Assembly (NCBI GenBank): GCA_964421875.1
Contig: CAYQZD010000041.1
Span: 1 to 30,413, forward strand
Source of the DNA: CAYQZD01 sp964421875
GTDB taxonomy: Bacteria; Electryoneota; Tariuqbacteria; Tariuqbacterales; Tariuqbacteraceae
Direction: 5' to 3'
DNA length: 30,413 nt
The number at the start of each line of letters is the position of its first letter. The stretch's first letter is position 1. Shown piece by piece: positions 23,275 to 30,413 of the stretch. Made by a program: the position numbers and the translations under genes. Below the pieces are notes generated by a model. It searched no databases. It was not told the DNA's origin and was given only the letters and a program-made list of their open reading frames with translations.

Positions 23275-24690
23275 ATGAAATTACATTATTACGGCTATAT
23301 ACTTTTACTCACTGCGCTGATTGTTATCGGGGGATGCGAAGGACCTGAGGGACCTCGCGGCGAGGGGGGACATCCCGGGGCAGGAGGGGTGGGCTACACT
23401 TACAGGGGCGACTCTGAGAATTCCTGCGATCCCTGCCACCGGTCAGTCGTCAACACCTGGCTCGCCACCGGTCATTCCGAAGCTTACCACTCGCTGGAGG
23501 CGGGTGGGAACGAGAGGAACCTCTACTGTGTGCAGTGCCATTCCACCGGTTTCGATGCGGAGGTCTCTTACGGCGATTCGTTAGTGCAGGTCCTCGGTCC
23601 TGATTTATACGGTTTCGACGATTACTGGCCGCCGCAGACTGGGGAGGATTCGTCGAGGATAGAGGCTTTAATGGATGTGCACTGCGAAGCCTGCCACGGG
23701 CCGCTGGGACCCACGATTTACGACAAGAATGCGGTGGTGACATTCGCCACCAGACTCATCGAGGGCGGGGAATCATCGATGTGCGTGAAGTGTCATAGCC
23801 AGGTGGAGGAGTGGCATCATTCGGGACACGGGTCGGTTCTTGAGACTCACGATATGACCATCGCGGAGTTCAACGCCGAGTTCAACGCTTTCAGCACCTG
23901 CTGGGAATGCCATACGGGCGAGGGATTCGCCAGCGTGTATGATTCCTATTGGGGAGTGGTGGGGCGTCCGACTACAGCTAATTTAATCGGCTGTCCCTCC
24001 TGTCATGACGCTATGGCTAACAGCAATCAGTATCAGCTCCGCACCCTTGATTCTTACTCGGTTATGTACGATGCGGCTTATCCGGCGGTTTTCGCCGGTT
24101 ACGGAAGCGCGCAACTCTGCGTCCAGTGCCATCACGCCTTGCGTAATGTGGATAATGTGGAGACGCAAATCGAGTACGGCGCCAATCATTTCGGGCCACA
24201 CGGGAGTCCACAGATGGATATGTTCTTAGGGACGGGATGTTACGAGCTTTCCGGTTATTCTTACGACCGGAATCATCAGCATCAATCCGCAGAGACGGCT
24301 TGCGTGACCTGTCATATGGAGATGCGTTCGCACAGCGATTCGCTGGGCTGGAAAGGCGGGCATGATTTCATCCCCACGGCGGCGACCTGCCTGACCGGCG
24401 GCTGCCACAGCGCGATGCCGGAGGATTTCGACTTGAACAACGCCGCTTCGAGGATAGATTCGCTGCTGGAAAGGTTGATTACCCTTATCGGTGTGGAGCC
24501 GGATGATTTGGGCGACCCGGGTATTACTTCAGTAGAGCAGCGCAGAGCGGGCTACGCTTATAAGTTTGCCGCCAGCGACGGCAGCCGGGGGATGCACAAT
24601 CCGGCTTACGCGGAGTCCCTGCTGGAAAACGCGATTTCTTATATGGAAGCGGTGAATGCGAAGTGGGGGGGGGGAAGAGGGGGAAGGTAG
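23275..24690 (+). CDS. Multihaem cytochrome c lipoprotein
   Basis: A 471-residue protein with a lipoprotein signal: hydrophobic core 8-20 and lipobox IGGC with Cys21. A short Gly/Pro-rich tether follows. It contains eight CxxCH motifs (CDPCH at 51, CVQCH at 85, CEACH, CVKCH, CWECH, CPSCH, CVQCH, CVTCH) and one CxxxxCH (CLTGGCH), so eight or nine c haems. It is membrane-anchored outside the cytoplasm and probably passes electrons toward surface cytochromes such as the T9SS-exported octahaem protein. GGAG lies about 10 bp before the ATG. The gene ends in a Gly/Arg-rich tail (GGGRGGR) encoded by a G-run and stops at TAG. No ArsR operator was found upstream. Confidence 0.9.
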   Translation: MKLHYYGYILLLTALIVIGGCEGPEGPRGEGGHPGAGGVGYTYRGDSENSCDPCHRSVVNTWLATGHSEAYHSLEAGGNERNLYCVQCHSTGFDAEVSYGDSLVQVLGPDLYGFDDYWPPQTGEDSSRIEALMDVHCEACHGPLGPTIYDKNAVVTFATRLIEGGESSMCVKCHSQVEEWHHSGHGSVLETHDMTIAEFNAEFNAFSTCWECHTGEGFASVYDSYWGVVGRPTTANLIGCPSCHDAMANSNQYQLRTLDSYSVMYDAAYPAVFAGYGSAQLCVQCHHALRNVDNVETQIEYGANHFGPHGSPQMDMFLGTGCYELSGYSYDRNHQHQSAETACVTCHMEMRSHSDSLGWKGGHDFIPTAATCLTGGCHSAMPEDFDLNNAASRIDSLLERLITLIGVEPDDLGDPGITSVEQRRAGYAYKFAASDGSRGMHNPAYAESLLENAISYMEAVNAKWGGGRGGR

Positions 24691-25058
24691 GGGATAAGCG
24701 CTGTTTAAGCGAGGAATTAAGATATCTTAAGATGAGAGTCTAAATAGGAAATCGAATAAAATGTCAGGTCTCCGCTTCGCTAAAGACCTGACATAACCTT
24801 TTTTAGGTTCCTCGCTGTTTTGTATGGGTAAATAAACAATGGTGTATTGTTAGAAATCCCCCCTGCCCCCCTTATTCTAAGGGGGGAATCTTAAAGTCCC
24901 CCTTTGGAAAAGGGGGATTTAGGGGGATTTGTTTATAGACAGTCAAGCAATTATTCTTAATAGAACCAGTTTACCCACACGATTCAGCGAAGAACCCTTT
25001 TTTATGTATTAATGCCTTTCGGGGAAGCAGGTAATTGCATAGCGTCTATTTACATTAT
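24691..25058. other. Intergenic stretch between convergent genes with strong hairpins
   Basis: No gene is supported. It contains the 10-bp hairpin TGTCAGGTCT/AGACCTGACA (24762-24793), the hairpin CCCCCCTTA/TAAGGGGGG (24866-24886, loop TTC) and TCCCCCTTT/AAAGGGGGA (24897-24917, loop GGA). The first is followed by TAACCTTTTTT and may end transcription of the cytochrome gene. The latter two are common dispersed C-rich palindromes. Confidence 0.65.
24762..24793 (+). terminator. Possible terminator after the multihaem lipoprotein gene
   Basis: A perfect 10-bp stem with a 12-base loop is followed by TAACC and then six T residues. The T-run is displaced by five bases from the stem, which weakens the call. 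The same loop and left arm recur at 11218-11246, so it may primarily be a repeat. Confidence 0.4.
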
Positions 25059-26612
25059 TCATTGTAGTTTTTCCGGGAACTTCATCATTTCCACGAACAC
25101 ATCCTGGAAGCGGGGGTGTCCGCCTAGATTCACGAACTTCATATTTTGCTGGAGATTAAGCGCCCGCTGGCGGTATTTGGTTCCGCTTACGCAGAGCGCG
25201 GCGCCTCTTCCGGCGGCGTTGTCGATATAGGTGATTTTCTCCGGCGCGACCGGGGGGAGCAGTCCGGCGCGGATAGCCTCCTCCGGGTCGATACGGTTCC
25301 CGAATGAACCCGTAATAATCACCTCATCCAGTTGTTCCCACCCCACACTAGTCTCCGAAAGAAGTATATCTATTCCCGCCGAAACCGCCCCTTTGGCGAG
25401 TTGAAACTTGCGAATATCGTCCTGGGTTATGGAAAGGAATTCGCTATCTTGTGAGGGTGGAGACCAGCTCCTTTCGCCTTGTTCATCTTTTTTCAGCAGG
25501 CCCGAGGGCGCGAGGATTCCGGCGTTAAGCAGATATGCGATGCCAGAGATATAGCCGGAGCCGCAGATTCCCAAGGGTTTTCCCCCGCCGATGACGGAGG
25601 GTTTGCCTTCCGGGTCGAAGGCTTCAATGGCGCCTTTGAGCGCCGCCATCCCGGATTTCATTCCCACTCCTTCGAAAGCGGGACCCGCTGCGGCGGAACA
25701 GCCCCGGATTGCGCCGTTTTTGGCGAGGACGATTTCCCCGTTGGTGCCAAAATCGACCAGCAGGCGGAGTCCGGATTTAACATCCAGCTTGGAAGCGATA
25801 ATGGCGGCAGTGGTATCGCCGCCGATGAAGCCGGATAACACCGGCGCCAGTTCGCAGGCGCTTTCCCAGTCCATCCCCACGCTTTCCGGGGTGAAGGGGA
25901 TGCATCCCCGGCCTTCCAGGGGGCTTTTAAAAGGGGCTCGCTCCAGTCCTTCTCCACCCCAGCCAAGGAAAAGGTGGGTCATTGCGGTGTTTCCCGCAAG
26001 CAGGATACGGCGGACTTCTGTCTTGTTCACTCCCGCTTCGCTGAAAAGCTTCTTCATACCCTCCGCCAATCCCTTCTGCGCCAGTTCGTTCAGTCTTTTT
26101 CGCTGTTCGTCGTCTTTAGCCAGTTCCAGGCGGGTCATCACATCGGCGCCGTGAGGGACTTGTGGATTGAGGAAGCTCACCTGCCCTACGATTCCGCCGT
26201 TTTCCAGATTCACCAGGTAGAGCGCGATAGTAGTGGTCCCCAGGTCTCCGGCGACGCCGAACCCGGTTCCGCCGCCCGCCGCTTTGAAGCCGGTGAGGGT
26301 TTTATCCCCCAGCCATTCCTGGATGGGGGGGAGAGCGATGACAATGTCAGTGTGCACTTTATGGAGGCAGGCGAGGCGGTATTTCGAATTTTTCCCCAGC
26401 AGTTCGGCTTCGCGGGGCAGGAGTTGGGGCGCTTCCGATTTGAATTGCACGCGGCAGAATCCGCATTTACCTTTGCCGCCGCAGGTTTGGATAAAATAGC
26501 GTCCTTCCCTGTCAAGCGCGTCTTTTAGTGTTTCGCCGGATTGTGCTTGGATGGTTTTATTTTCGGGTTGGATGATTACTTTAACGATGTCGGTTCTGTT
26601 TTTTGATTTCAT
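25059..26612 (-). CDS. Corrinoid reductive activator (2Fe-2S ferredoxin + ASKHA, RACE/DUF4445)
   Basis: The 517-residue protein has an N-terminal [2Fe-2S] ferredoxin domain with cysteines 44, 50, 53 and 82 (C-x5-C-x2-C-x28-C). A linker and a large ASKHA ATPase-like domain follow, with the phosphate motifs GDLGTTTIALY, VDFGTNGEIVLA, LAGNTAMTHLF and ICGSGYISGIAYLL. This is the architecture of reductive activators that return inactive Co(II) corrinoid proteins to Co(I) using ATP. The likely client is a methyltransferase corrinoid protein such as the one at 146-799. I chose ATG at 26612; an in-frame TTG at 26654 lies inside a repeat hairpin and is unlikely. The stop TGA is followed two codons later by TAA. 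Confidence 0.9.
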   Translation of the reverse strand: MKSKNRTDIVKVIIQPENKTIQAQSGETLKDALDREGRYFIQTCGGKGKCGFCRVQFKSEAPQLLPREAELLGKNSKYRLACLHKVHTDIVIALPPIQEWLGDKTLTGFKAAGGGTGFGVAGDLGTTTIALYLVNLENGGIVGQVSFLNPQVPHGADVMTRLELAKDDEQRKRLNELAQKGLAEGMKKLFSEAGVNKTEVRRILLAGNTAMTHLFLGWGGEGLERAPFKSPLEGRGCIPFTPESVGMDWESACELAPVLSGFIGGDTTAAIIASKLDVKSGLRLLVDFGTNGEIVLAKNGAIRGCSAAAGPAFEGVGMKSGMAALKGAIEAFDPEGKPSVIGGGKPLGICGSGYISGIAYLLNAGILAPSGLLKKDEQGERSWSPPSQDSEFLSITQDDIRKFQLAKGAVSAGIDILLSETSVGWEQLDEVIITGSFGNRIDPEEAIRAGLLPPVAPEKITYIDNAAGRGAALCVSGTKYRQRALNLQQNMKFVNLGGHPRFQDVFVEMMKFPEKLQ

Positions 26613-26625
26613 TAGTAACTTTACG

Positions 26626-26653
26626 TGCTGTCGATTCTCCGCGATCGACAGCA
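26626..26653. repeat. GCGGAG-family hairpin, TGCTGTCGAT stem
   Basis: A perfect 10-bp stem, TGCTGTCGAT/ATCGACAGCA, with a loop containing CTCCGC. It lies directly upstream of the activator start. The same stem family, with a different inner base pair, is at 27815-27842 (TGCTGTCGACT), which shows compensatory change. Confidence 0.85.
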
Positions 26654-26674
26654 ATCGCCTGTTTTATAGGCATA

Positions 26675-26702
26675 TGGCGCAGGATGCGGAGACCCTGCGC
26701 CA
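26675..26702. repeat. GCGGAG-family hairpin, TGGCGCAGG stem
   Basis: An 11-bp stem with one mismatch around the loop GCGGAG; near-copy of the hairpin at 19305-19332. It sits between the start of the activator gene and the end of the GDP-fucose-synthase-like gene. Confidence 0.8.
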
Positions 26703-26724
26703 CAATAATTGTAATACAAGCAAA

Positions 26725-26755
26725 TAAAAAACGGCGGCATCGAAATGTACCGCCG
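26725..26755 (-). terminator. Rho-independent terminator of the GDP-fucose-synthase-like gene
   Basis: On the minus strand a CGGCGG/CCGCCG stem, extended by an ATG/CAT pairing past a two-base bulge and closed by a four-base loop, is followed by TTTTTTATTTG. It lies about 40 bp after the TAG of the gene at 26794. Confidence 0.85.
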
Positions 26756-26793
26756 GAAATTATTTGGTGGTAAACGGGAATTCAACTGAGTCA

Positions 26794-27732
26794 CTAAGTT
26801 CGTTTATCCGCTTCAGCTTTGTTGGCTTGGTACCATTCGATGGTTTTCCTTAAGCCTTCGCGGAGGGAGTGTTCAGGTTCCCAGTCTAATTCAGCTTTCA
26901 TTCGGGTAATGTCCAGCACTTTGCGGGCGATGCCGTCGGGCTTGTCGGTGTTCCACTTGATTTCACCTCGGTAACCGGTCAACTTCTTGATGGTAACAGC
27001 CAGTTCTCTGATGGAGGTCCCCACGCCGGTGCCGATATTGATAATCCCGGTGAAATCCCCCAGTGCGGTCTTTGCCACTGCTTCGGCGGCGTCGTCGACA
27101 TAGATGAACTCCCGCACCGGAGCGCCGGTTCCCCAGATTTCCAGCGATTCCCATTCCTCCAGCTTGGCGTCGGTGAACCGTTTAATCAATGCCGCCGCTA
27201 CGTGAGAACGGTACTCGGTGAAAACATCTCCTGGGCCGTAGAGGTTGGTGATGATGGGGTGGGCGTAGGGAACGCCCTTCTGGCGTTCCAGTGACCTTTG
27301 CCCCACCAGGTTGATTTTCTTGGTGAAACCGTAGGATTCCACGCTGGGATGGAGTTCCCCCGCCCAAAAATCTTCCTCAATCATATCGCCGTGCACGCCT
27401 CCGGGGTAGGAACAGGCGGAGCCGACCACCACCATCTTTCTCAGGTCGATTCCGGCGCCGCTCAAGGCTTTGAAGATGTTAGCTGTCATCAGGGTGTTGT
27501 CCCAGAACAGCCTCAATGGTTCCTGAGTACAAATCCCTAACCCGCCGTAATAGGCGGCGGAATGGACGAAGATATCCGGTTGGCACGATTCCAGTGCGCG
27601 CAAAATCGATTCGCCGGAGTGAAGGTTCATCTCCGCGCTGCGGGGCGCGAAAACTTCCGCGCCGGATTCTTCGAGCTTATATTTGATACGGCTGCCGAAA
27701 AAGCCGTTTCCGCCGGTTAATAGCGTTTTCAA
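26794..27732 (-). CDS. GDP-L-fucose-synthase-like epimerase/reductase (extended SDR)
   Basis: The 312-residue protein has the N-terminal NAD(P) Rossmann motif TGGNGFFGS, the SDR catalytic pieces GSACSYP and SYGFTKK (YxxxK), and the family pattern NLYGPGDVF followed by SHVAAALIKRF. These match GDP-4-keto-6-deoxymannose epimerase/reductase and close relatives acting on nucleotide sugars. It probably makes a deoxysugar for surface glycans. The start is TTG at 27732, because the frame closes upstream with TAA and no ATG is available; there is no clear Shine-Dalgarno site. The stop is TAG, followed by a terminator. It is separated by 187 bp of repeat-bearing DNA from the next epimerase gene. Confidence 0.85.
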   Translation of the reverse strand: MKTLLTGGNGFFGSRIKYKLEESGAEVFAPRSAEMNLHSGESILRALESCQPDIFVHSAAYYGGLGICTQEPLRLFWDNTLMTANIFKALSGAGIDLRKMVVVGSACSYPGGVHGDMIEEDFWAGELHPSVESYGFTKKINLVGQRSLERQKGVPYAHPIITNLYGPGDVFTEYRSHVAAALIKRFTDAKLEEWESLEIWGTGAPVREFIYVDDAAEAVAKTALGDFTGIINIGTGVGTSIRELAVTIKKLTGYRGEIKWNTDKPDGIARKVLDITRMKAELDWEPEHSLREGLRKTIEWYQANKAEADKRT

Positions 27733-27814
27733 GGGGATAACCTGAGGTTTAGGAAACTTAGATTAACTAAATATAATATTTTCATTAGAGACTGTTGCCT
27801 AAATGCTACATATG

Positions 27815-27842
27815 TGCTGTCGACTCTCCGCAGTCGACAGCA
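27815..27842. repeat. GCGGAG-family hairpin, TGCTGTCGACT stem
   Basis: A perfect 11-bp stem, TGCTGTCGACT/AGTCGACAGCA, with the exact loop CTCCGC (complement of GCGGAG). Confidence 0.85.
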
Positions 27843-27864
27843 TATTTTATAATAATAATTACTT

Positions 27865-27890
27865 GGCGCCGGGTGCGGGGACCCGACACC
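27865..27890. repeat. GCGGAG-family hairpin, GGCGCCGGGT stem
   Basis: A stem of GGCGCCGGGT against ACCCGACACC with two mismatched or wobble positions, loop GCGGGG. It is a near-copy of 23175-23200 and immediately follows the end of the epimerase gene at 27920. Confidence 0.75.
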
Positions 27891-27919
27891 ACGGTTTTAG
27901 GATTTCGGCAACACACCAA

Positions 27920-28855
27920 TCAAGCGTTGCGGTACTGCTGTTTGACCTTTATAAACGAAATCACTTTGATAAGTTCATCCAGCCCCTGCTCAAGACTCAT
28001 AGTGCATTTGAAGCCGGAATCGGTGATTTTAACGTAGCTGACTTCGTAGTCGCGCTGGTCGAGGTCGGTGCCGATGTCGGAGCGGTAGATTTCGTAGGGG
28101 ACTTTTTTCCCTATCAATTCCGCCACCTCGGCTTTAGTGTAGTTCATCTCATCCGCCCCGACATTAAAAATCTGCCCTTTGCTTGAGTCGAAATTGTCCA
28201 GCAGGTGAATGTAGGACAGCGCCGCGTCGTTAACGTGGAGGAAAGTGCGGCGGAAGTGCCCTTCATAGAGGACGATAATCTTATCGTTAATGGCTTTATA
28301 GACGAAATCGTTGACCAAGAGGTCGAGCCTGAGGCGGGGCGATACCCCGAAAACGGTAGCGAAGCGGAAGGCGATGGCGTTGGAGGCGTGCTTGGAGTCG
28401 AAGATGATCTTTTCGCTTTCGGCTTTGGAGCGGCCGTAGAGGGTCAGCGGATTGATGGGGGTGTCTTCGGTGCAGATTCCGTCAACCCTGCCGTAGGAAC
28501 TGCCGCTGGAGGCGAAGAAGAGGCTTTGCCCCTTGTCCATATTTTCGACAATGGTTCTGGTGGATTCGATGTTTGTGGAAATAGCGGCGCTTTCATCCCT
28601 GGCGCAGGCGGGGAATCCGACGATGGCAGCCAGGTGTATAATCAGGTCTTTGCCCTTGAGGTGTTGTTTCACCACCCCCTGGTTGCGGATATCGGCGTTC
28701 ACCACTGTAAGTTTGGGATGGTGGGCGAAATGCAGGATGGGAGTGTAGTCGAAGAGGAACAAATCCAGTATTGTCACCTGGTGCCCCTTTTCCAATAGAA
28801 CAGGGATGAGCACCGAGCCGACATAACCCGCGCCCCCGGTCACCAATATTTTCAT
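27920..28855 (-). CDS. NAD-dependent sugar-nucleotide epimerase/dehydratase (extended SDR)
   Basis: The 311-residue protein has the Rossmann motif TGGAGYVGS at the N-terminus, the NAD-binding HLAAIVG, the active-site pattern SSGSSYG and LYGRSK (YxxxK), and FRFATVFGVSPRLRLD, as in UDP-glucose epimerase-like extended SDRs. The substrate is not evident. A strong GGAGGTTAG site precedes the ATG. It lies 41 bp downstream of the HMA-like gene and may share its transcript. The stop is TGA; the frame beyond reads into two repeat hairpins, which shows that TGA is a true stop in this genome. Confidence 0.87.
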   Translation of the reverse strand: MKILVTGGAGYVGSVLIPVLLEKGHQVTILDLFLFDYTPILHFAHHPKLTVVNADIRNQGVVKQHLKGKDLIIHLAAIVGFPACARDESAAISTNIESTRTIVENMDKGQSLFFASSGSSYGRVDGICTEDTPINPLTLYGRSKAESEKIIFDSKHASNAIAFRFATVFGVSPRLRLDLLVNDFVYKAINDKIIVLYEGHFRRTFLHVNDAALSYIHLLDNFDSSKGQIFNVGADEMNYTKAEVAELIGKKVPYEIYRSDIGTDLDQRDYEVSYVKITDSGFKCTMSLEQGLDELIKVISFIKVKQQYRNA

Positions 28856-28896
28856 AGACTAACCTCCAAAAATTTTTCCCGCCTTTACAGAACGAA

Positions 28897-29259
28897 TTAT
28901 TTCATCGAGAGGCAGCGGAAGACCTGCCGCCGGCTGCCGTCGCGGAGGGGTATTTCCTGCTCCATCACGGCGCGGATTTCCTCCGGCGTAATCAGGCTGG
29001 GGTCGTAGTTGATAACCGCTTTGTGCTCGGAGGCGTAGGTTTCGATGCCGGAGATTCCGGGGACGCCCTTGTAAAGCATAGTGAAAAAATTTGCGGTTCC
29101 CTGGCATTTGACTCCTTCCACGATGCAGACCAGTTTTTCACCCTCGGTTTGGGCGAAGGCTACCGAGGTGCTGGGCTGGGTGAATTCCAGGCGCAGGAAG
29201 TACCCACCTAAGATGGCGGCGACCGCCAGAACCGGAATGATGTATTTGGGGATGTTCAT
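28897..29259 (-). CDS. Membrane-anchored HMA-like protein with degenerate metal motif
   Basis: The 120-residue protein has one N-terminal membrane or signal segment (about 5-22), then a ferredoxin-like HMA fold: strand EKLVCIVEGVKCQGTA, helix ANFFTMLYKGVPGI, strand KAVINYDPS and helix TPEEIRAVMEQE. In normal HMA domains the loop is MxCxxC; here the matching positions are V50-K-C52-Q-G-T55, so the second Cys is replaced by Thr. An extra Cys45 lies in the preceding strand. Single-Cys binding of metal or haem, or a non-metal role, is possible. It follows the NapH-like gene by about 100 bp on the same strand. The ATG has AGGAT upstream; the stop is TAA. Confidence 0.75.
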   Translation of the reverse strand: MNIPKYIIPVLAVAAILGGYFLRLEFTQPSTSVAFAQTEGEKLVCIVEGVKCQGTANFFTMLYKGVPGISGIETYASEHKAVINYDPSLITPEEIRAVMEQEIPLRDGSRRQVFRCLSMK

Positions 29260-29360
29260 AGTCTATCCTGAAACGACGGGGGCGTAGATACGCGAGCCGT
29301 AGATTTTTACAATTCGCATTACGATAATTCGCGATAAGAGACCATCTGTGATGGTTTATC

Positions 29361-30125
29361 TCAGATTGTGAGCTTCAAATTTAGGGTGTCCTTCTCCTCG
29401 CAGGCATCGAGGCATTCCAGGCAGTTAGTGCAATCGCGGCATCGGACCAGTTTCATCTCATTGACGGGGATTGCGTGGGGACAGGCTTGGACGCAGAGCC
29501 CGCATTCGGTGCAGGTTTCCTCATCGCGGGCGACTTTTATTAGTCCCAGCCTCCCCAGCGGGTCTAAAGTGGCTCCCAGCGGGCAGAGGTAACGGCAGAA
29601 GAACATCGGAATCAACAGGGCGCCTACGACCAATAGGACGAGAATGATGAACGAAAGCGCTCCGAGTGTTCCGTGCCCGAATCCGGAGAAGATGATGTAG
29701 TAGGGGTCGTATCCTCTGAGTATAAGTTCTCCTGTCCGGTAGGTGAAATATAGCGCGACTATGAGCACAAGGTAACGCGTCAGTTTGAGGATTCCGTTGA
29801 GTTTCCTGCCGGGAATGGGGCGTTGGGGCAGGATTTTAGCGCCCAGCTTCCCGCCGAGTTCTCCCAGGAAGCCGATAGGGCATATCCATCCGCAGAAGGT
29901 TTTTTTGGCCAGCAGTGCGAGCGCCAGTATTGCGATGAGAATGGAGAGGTTAAGCGGTCCCAGGGCGCAGCTAAACTTGCCCCCGGTAATCAGCCCCCAT
30001 AGGCTTTCCATCCCTCCAAAGGGGCAGTAAGCTTCAAAAGAGCGGCGTCCGAACCCCAGCGCTAAGTATACCACGAGCGCCAGGATTATAGTGAGCAAGC
30101 CGTAGCGAAGATAACGGGTTTTCAT
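29361..30125 (-). CDS. NapH/CcoG-like polyferredoxin membrane protein
   Basis: The 254-residue protein has about four or five membrane segments, the CP motifs CPFGG (C34), CGWICPIG (C78, C82) and CRYLCPLG (about 179-186), and two C-terminal [4Fe-4S] ferredoxin clusters: CTECGLCVQACP and CRDCTNCLECLDACE. This is the layout of NapH/NosR-type proteins (Fer4_5 domain), which move electrons between quinol or cytoplasmic donors and periplasmic redox partners. The partner here is unknown; the HMA-like protein next door is a candidate. The start ATG has no clear ribosome binding site. The stop is TGA. Confidence 0.87.
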   Translation of the reverse strand: MKTRYLRYGLLTIILALVVYLALGFGRRSFEAYCPFGGMESLWGLITGGKFSCALGPLNLSILIAILALALLAKKTFCGWICPIGFLGELGGKLGAKILPQRPIPGRKLNGILKLTRYLVLIVALYFTYRTGELILRGYDPYYIIFSGFGHGTLGALSFIILVLLVVGALLIPMFFCRYLCPLGATLDPLGRLGLIKVARDEETCTECGLCVQACPHAIPVNEMKLVRCRDCTNCLECLDACEEKDTLNLKLTI

Positions 30126-30270
30126 ACGCGTAAGAATCGTAGTAAGTCGGTTTATTTTGTTAGATTTTCAGTCATTTTTTAAAAGAATGTCATTCCGAGC
30201 GTATCAGAGTATCCGACAATATGAAAAAACGCAGAATGTTAGAGTTACCAAATATTATAAACTATTGATT

Positions 30271-30398
<128 letters not shown>

Positions 30399-30413
30399 AT
30401 GTGTTGGTTAAAT

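Noticed and set aside
24866..24917. C-rich/G-rich pairs as a transcription terminator for both convergent genes
   Set aside because: They are strong 9-bp hairpins, but neither is followed by a T-run in either direction; they look like common dispersed palindromes.

Overview
The window looks like a chromosomal segment of an uncultured Gram-negative bacterium, most likely from the FCB superphylum or a nearby candidate phylum (Zixibacteria, Cloacimonetes or Marinimicrobia type). This is inferred from six long secreted proteins that end in the same FlgD-like type IX secretion (T9SS) sorting domain (a PNPFN motif, then V/IYDxxGR, then SGIYF, then a basic tail ending in K), from multihaem cytochromes, and from weak or absent Shine-Dalgarno sites on many genes. 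The exact phylum cannot be read from the sequence. I found no tRNA, rRNA, CRISPR array, transposase or phage gene.

Layout. Bases 146-2301 (minus) hold a TPR protein overlapping a methyltransferase-type corrinoid protein. Bases 2765-6833 (minus) are a tight envelope-type operon: a membrane-anchored deacetylase-like protein, a GT-C membrane glycosyltransferase and a B12-dependent radical SAM enzyme. A FemAB/GNAT-like transferase lies at 7260-8255. Bases 8667-20820 (all minus) are a run of T9SS-exported proteins: a VCBS/FG-GAP repeat protein, two beta-helix proteins, a BNR/sialidase-like protein, a Kelch protein and an octahaem cytochrome c. Divergent from the cytochrome is a plus-strand thiol-redox block (21058-22846): an ArsR-family repressor, a CxxC thioredoxin-like protein, a membrane-anchored thioredoxin and CcdA. 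A multihaem lipoprotein follows at 23275-24690. The right end (minus) carries a corrinoid-activating ferredoxin/ASKHA protein, two sugar-nucleotide epimerase/reductase-type enzymes, an HMA-like protein and a NapH-like membrane ferredoxin.

Three observations stand out. (1) Three of the exported-protein genes, the two beta-helix genes and the octahaem cytochrome, are each interrupted by exactly one in-frame TGA and nothing else. Each TGA is followed after 17-20 nt by a short hairpin whose loop begins with G, as in bacterial selenocysteine insertion elements. Other genes here clearly stop at TGA, so this would be site-specific recoding, readthrough control or mutation, not a changed code. (2) A 22-bp dyad, TTACTGC-N8-GCAKTRA, occurs three times around the arsR gene. 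In two cases it overlaps the -10 box of a promoter in identical geometry. This predicts one repressor controlling the extracellular octahaem cytochrome, itself, and the thioredoxin/CcdA genes that would help mature c-type cytochromes. (3) The intergenic DNA is full of a family of perfect hairpins that share a GCGGAG-type six-base loop while their 8-12 bp stems belong to several unrelated but self-complementary sequence families. A second dispersed repeat, whose translation gives the familiar WIPAFAGMT peptide, is interspersed with them.
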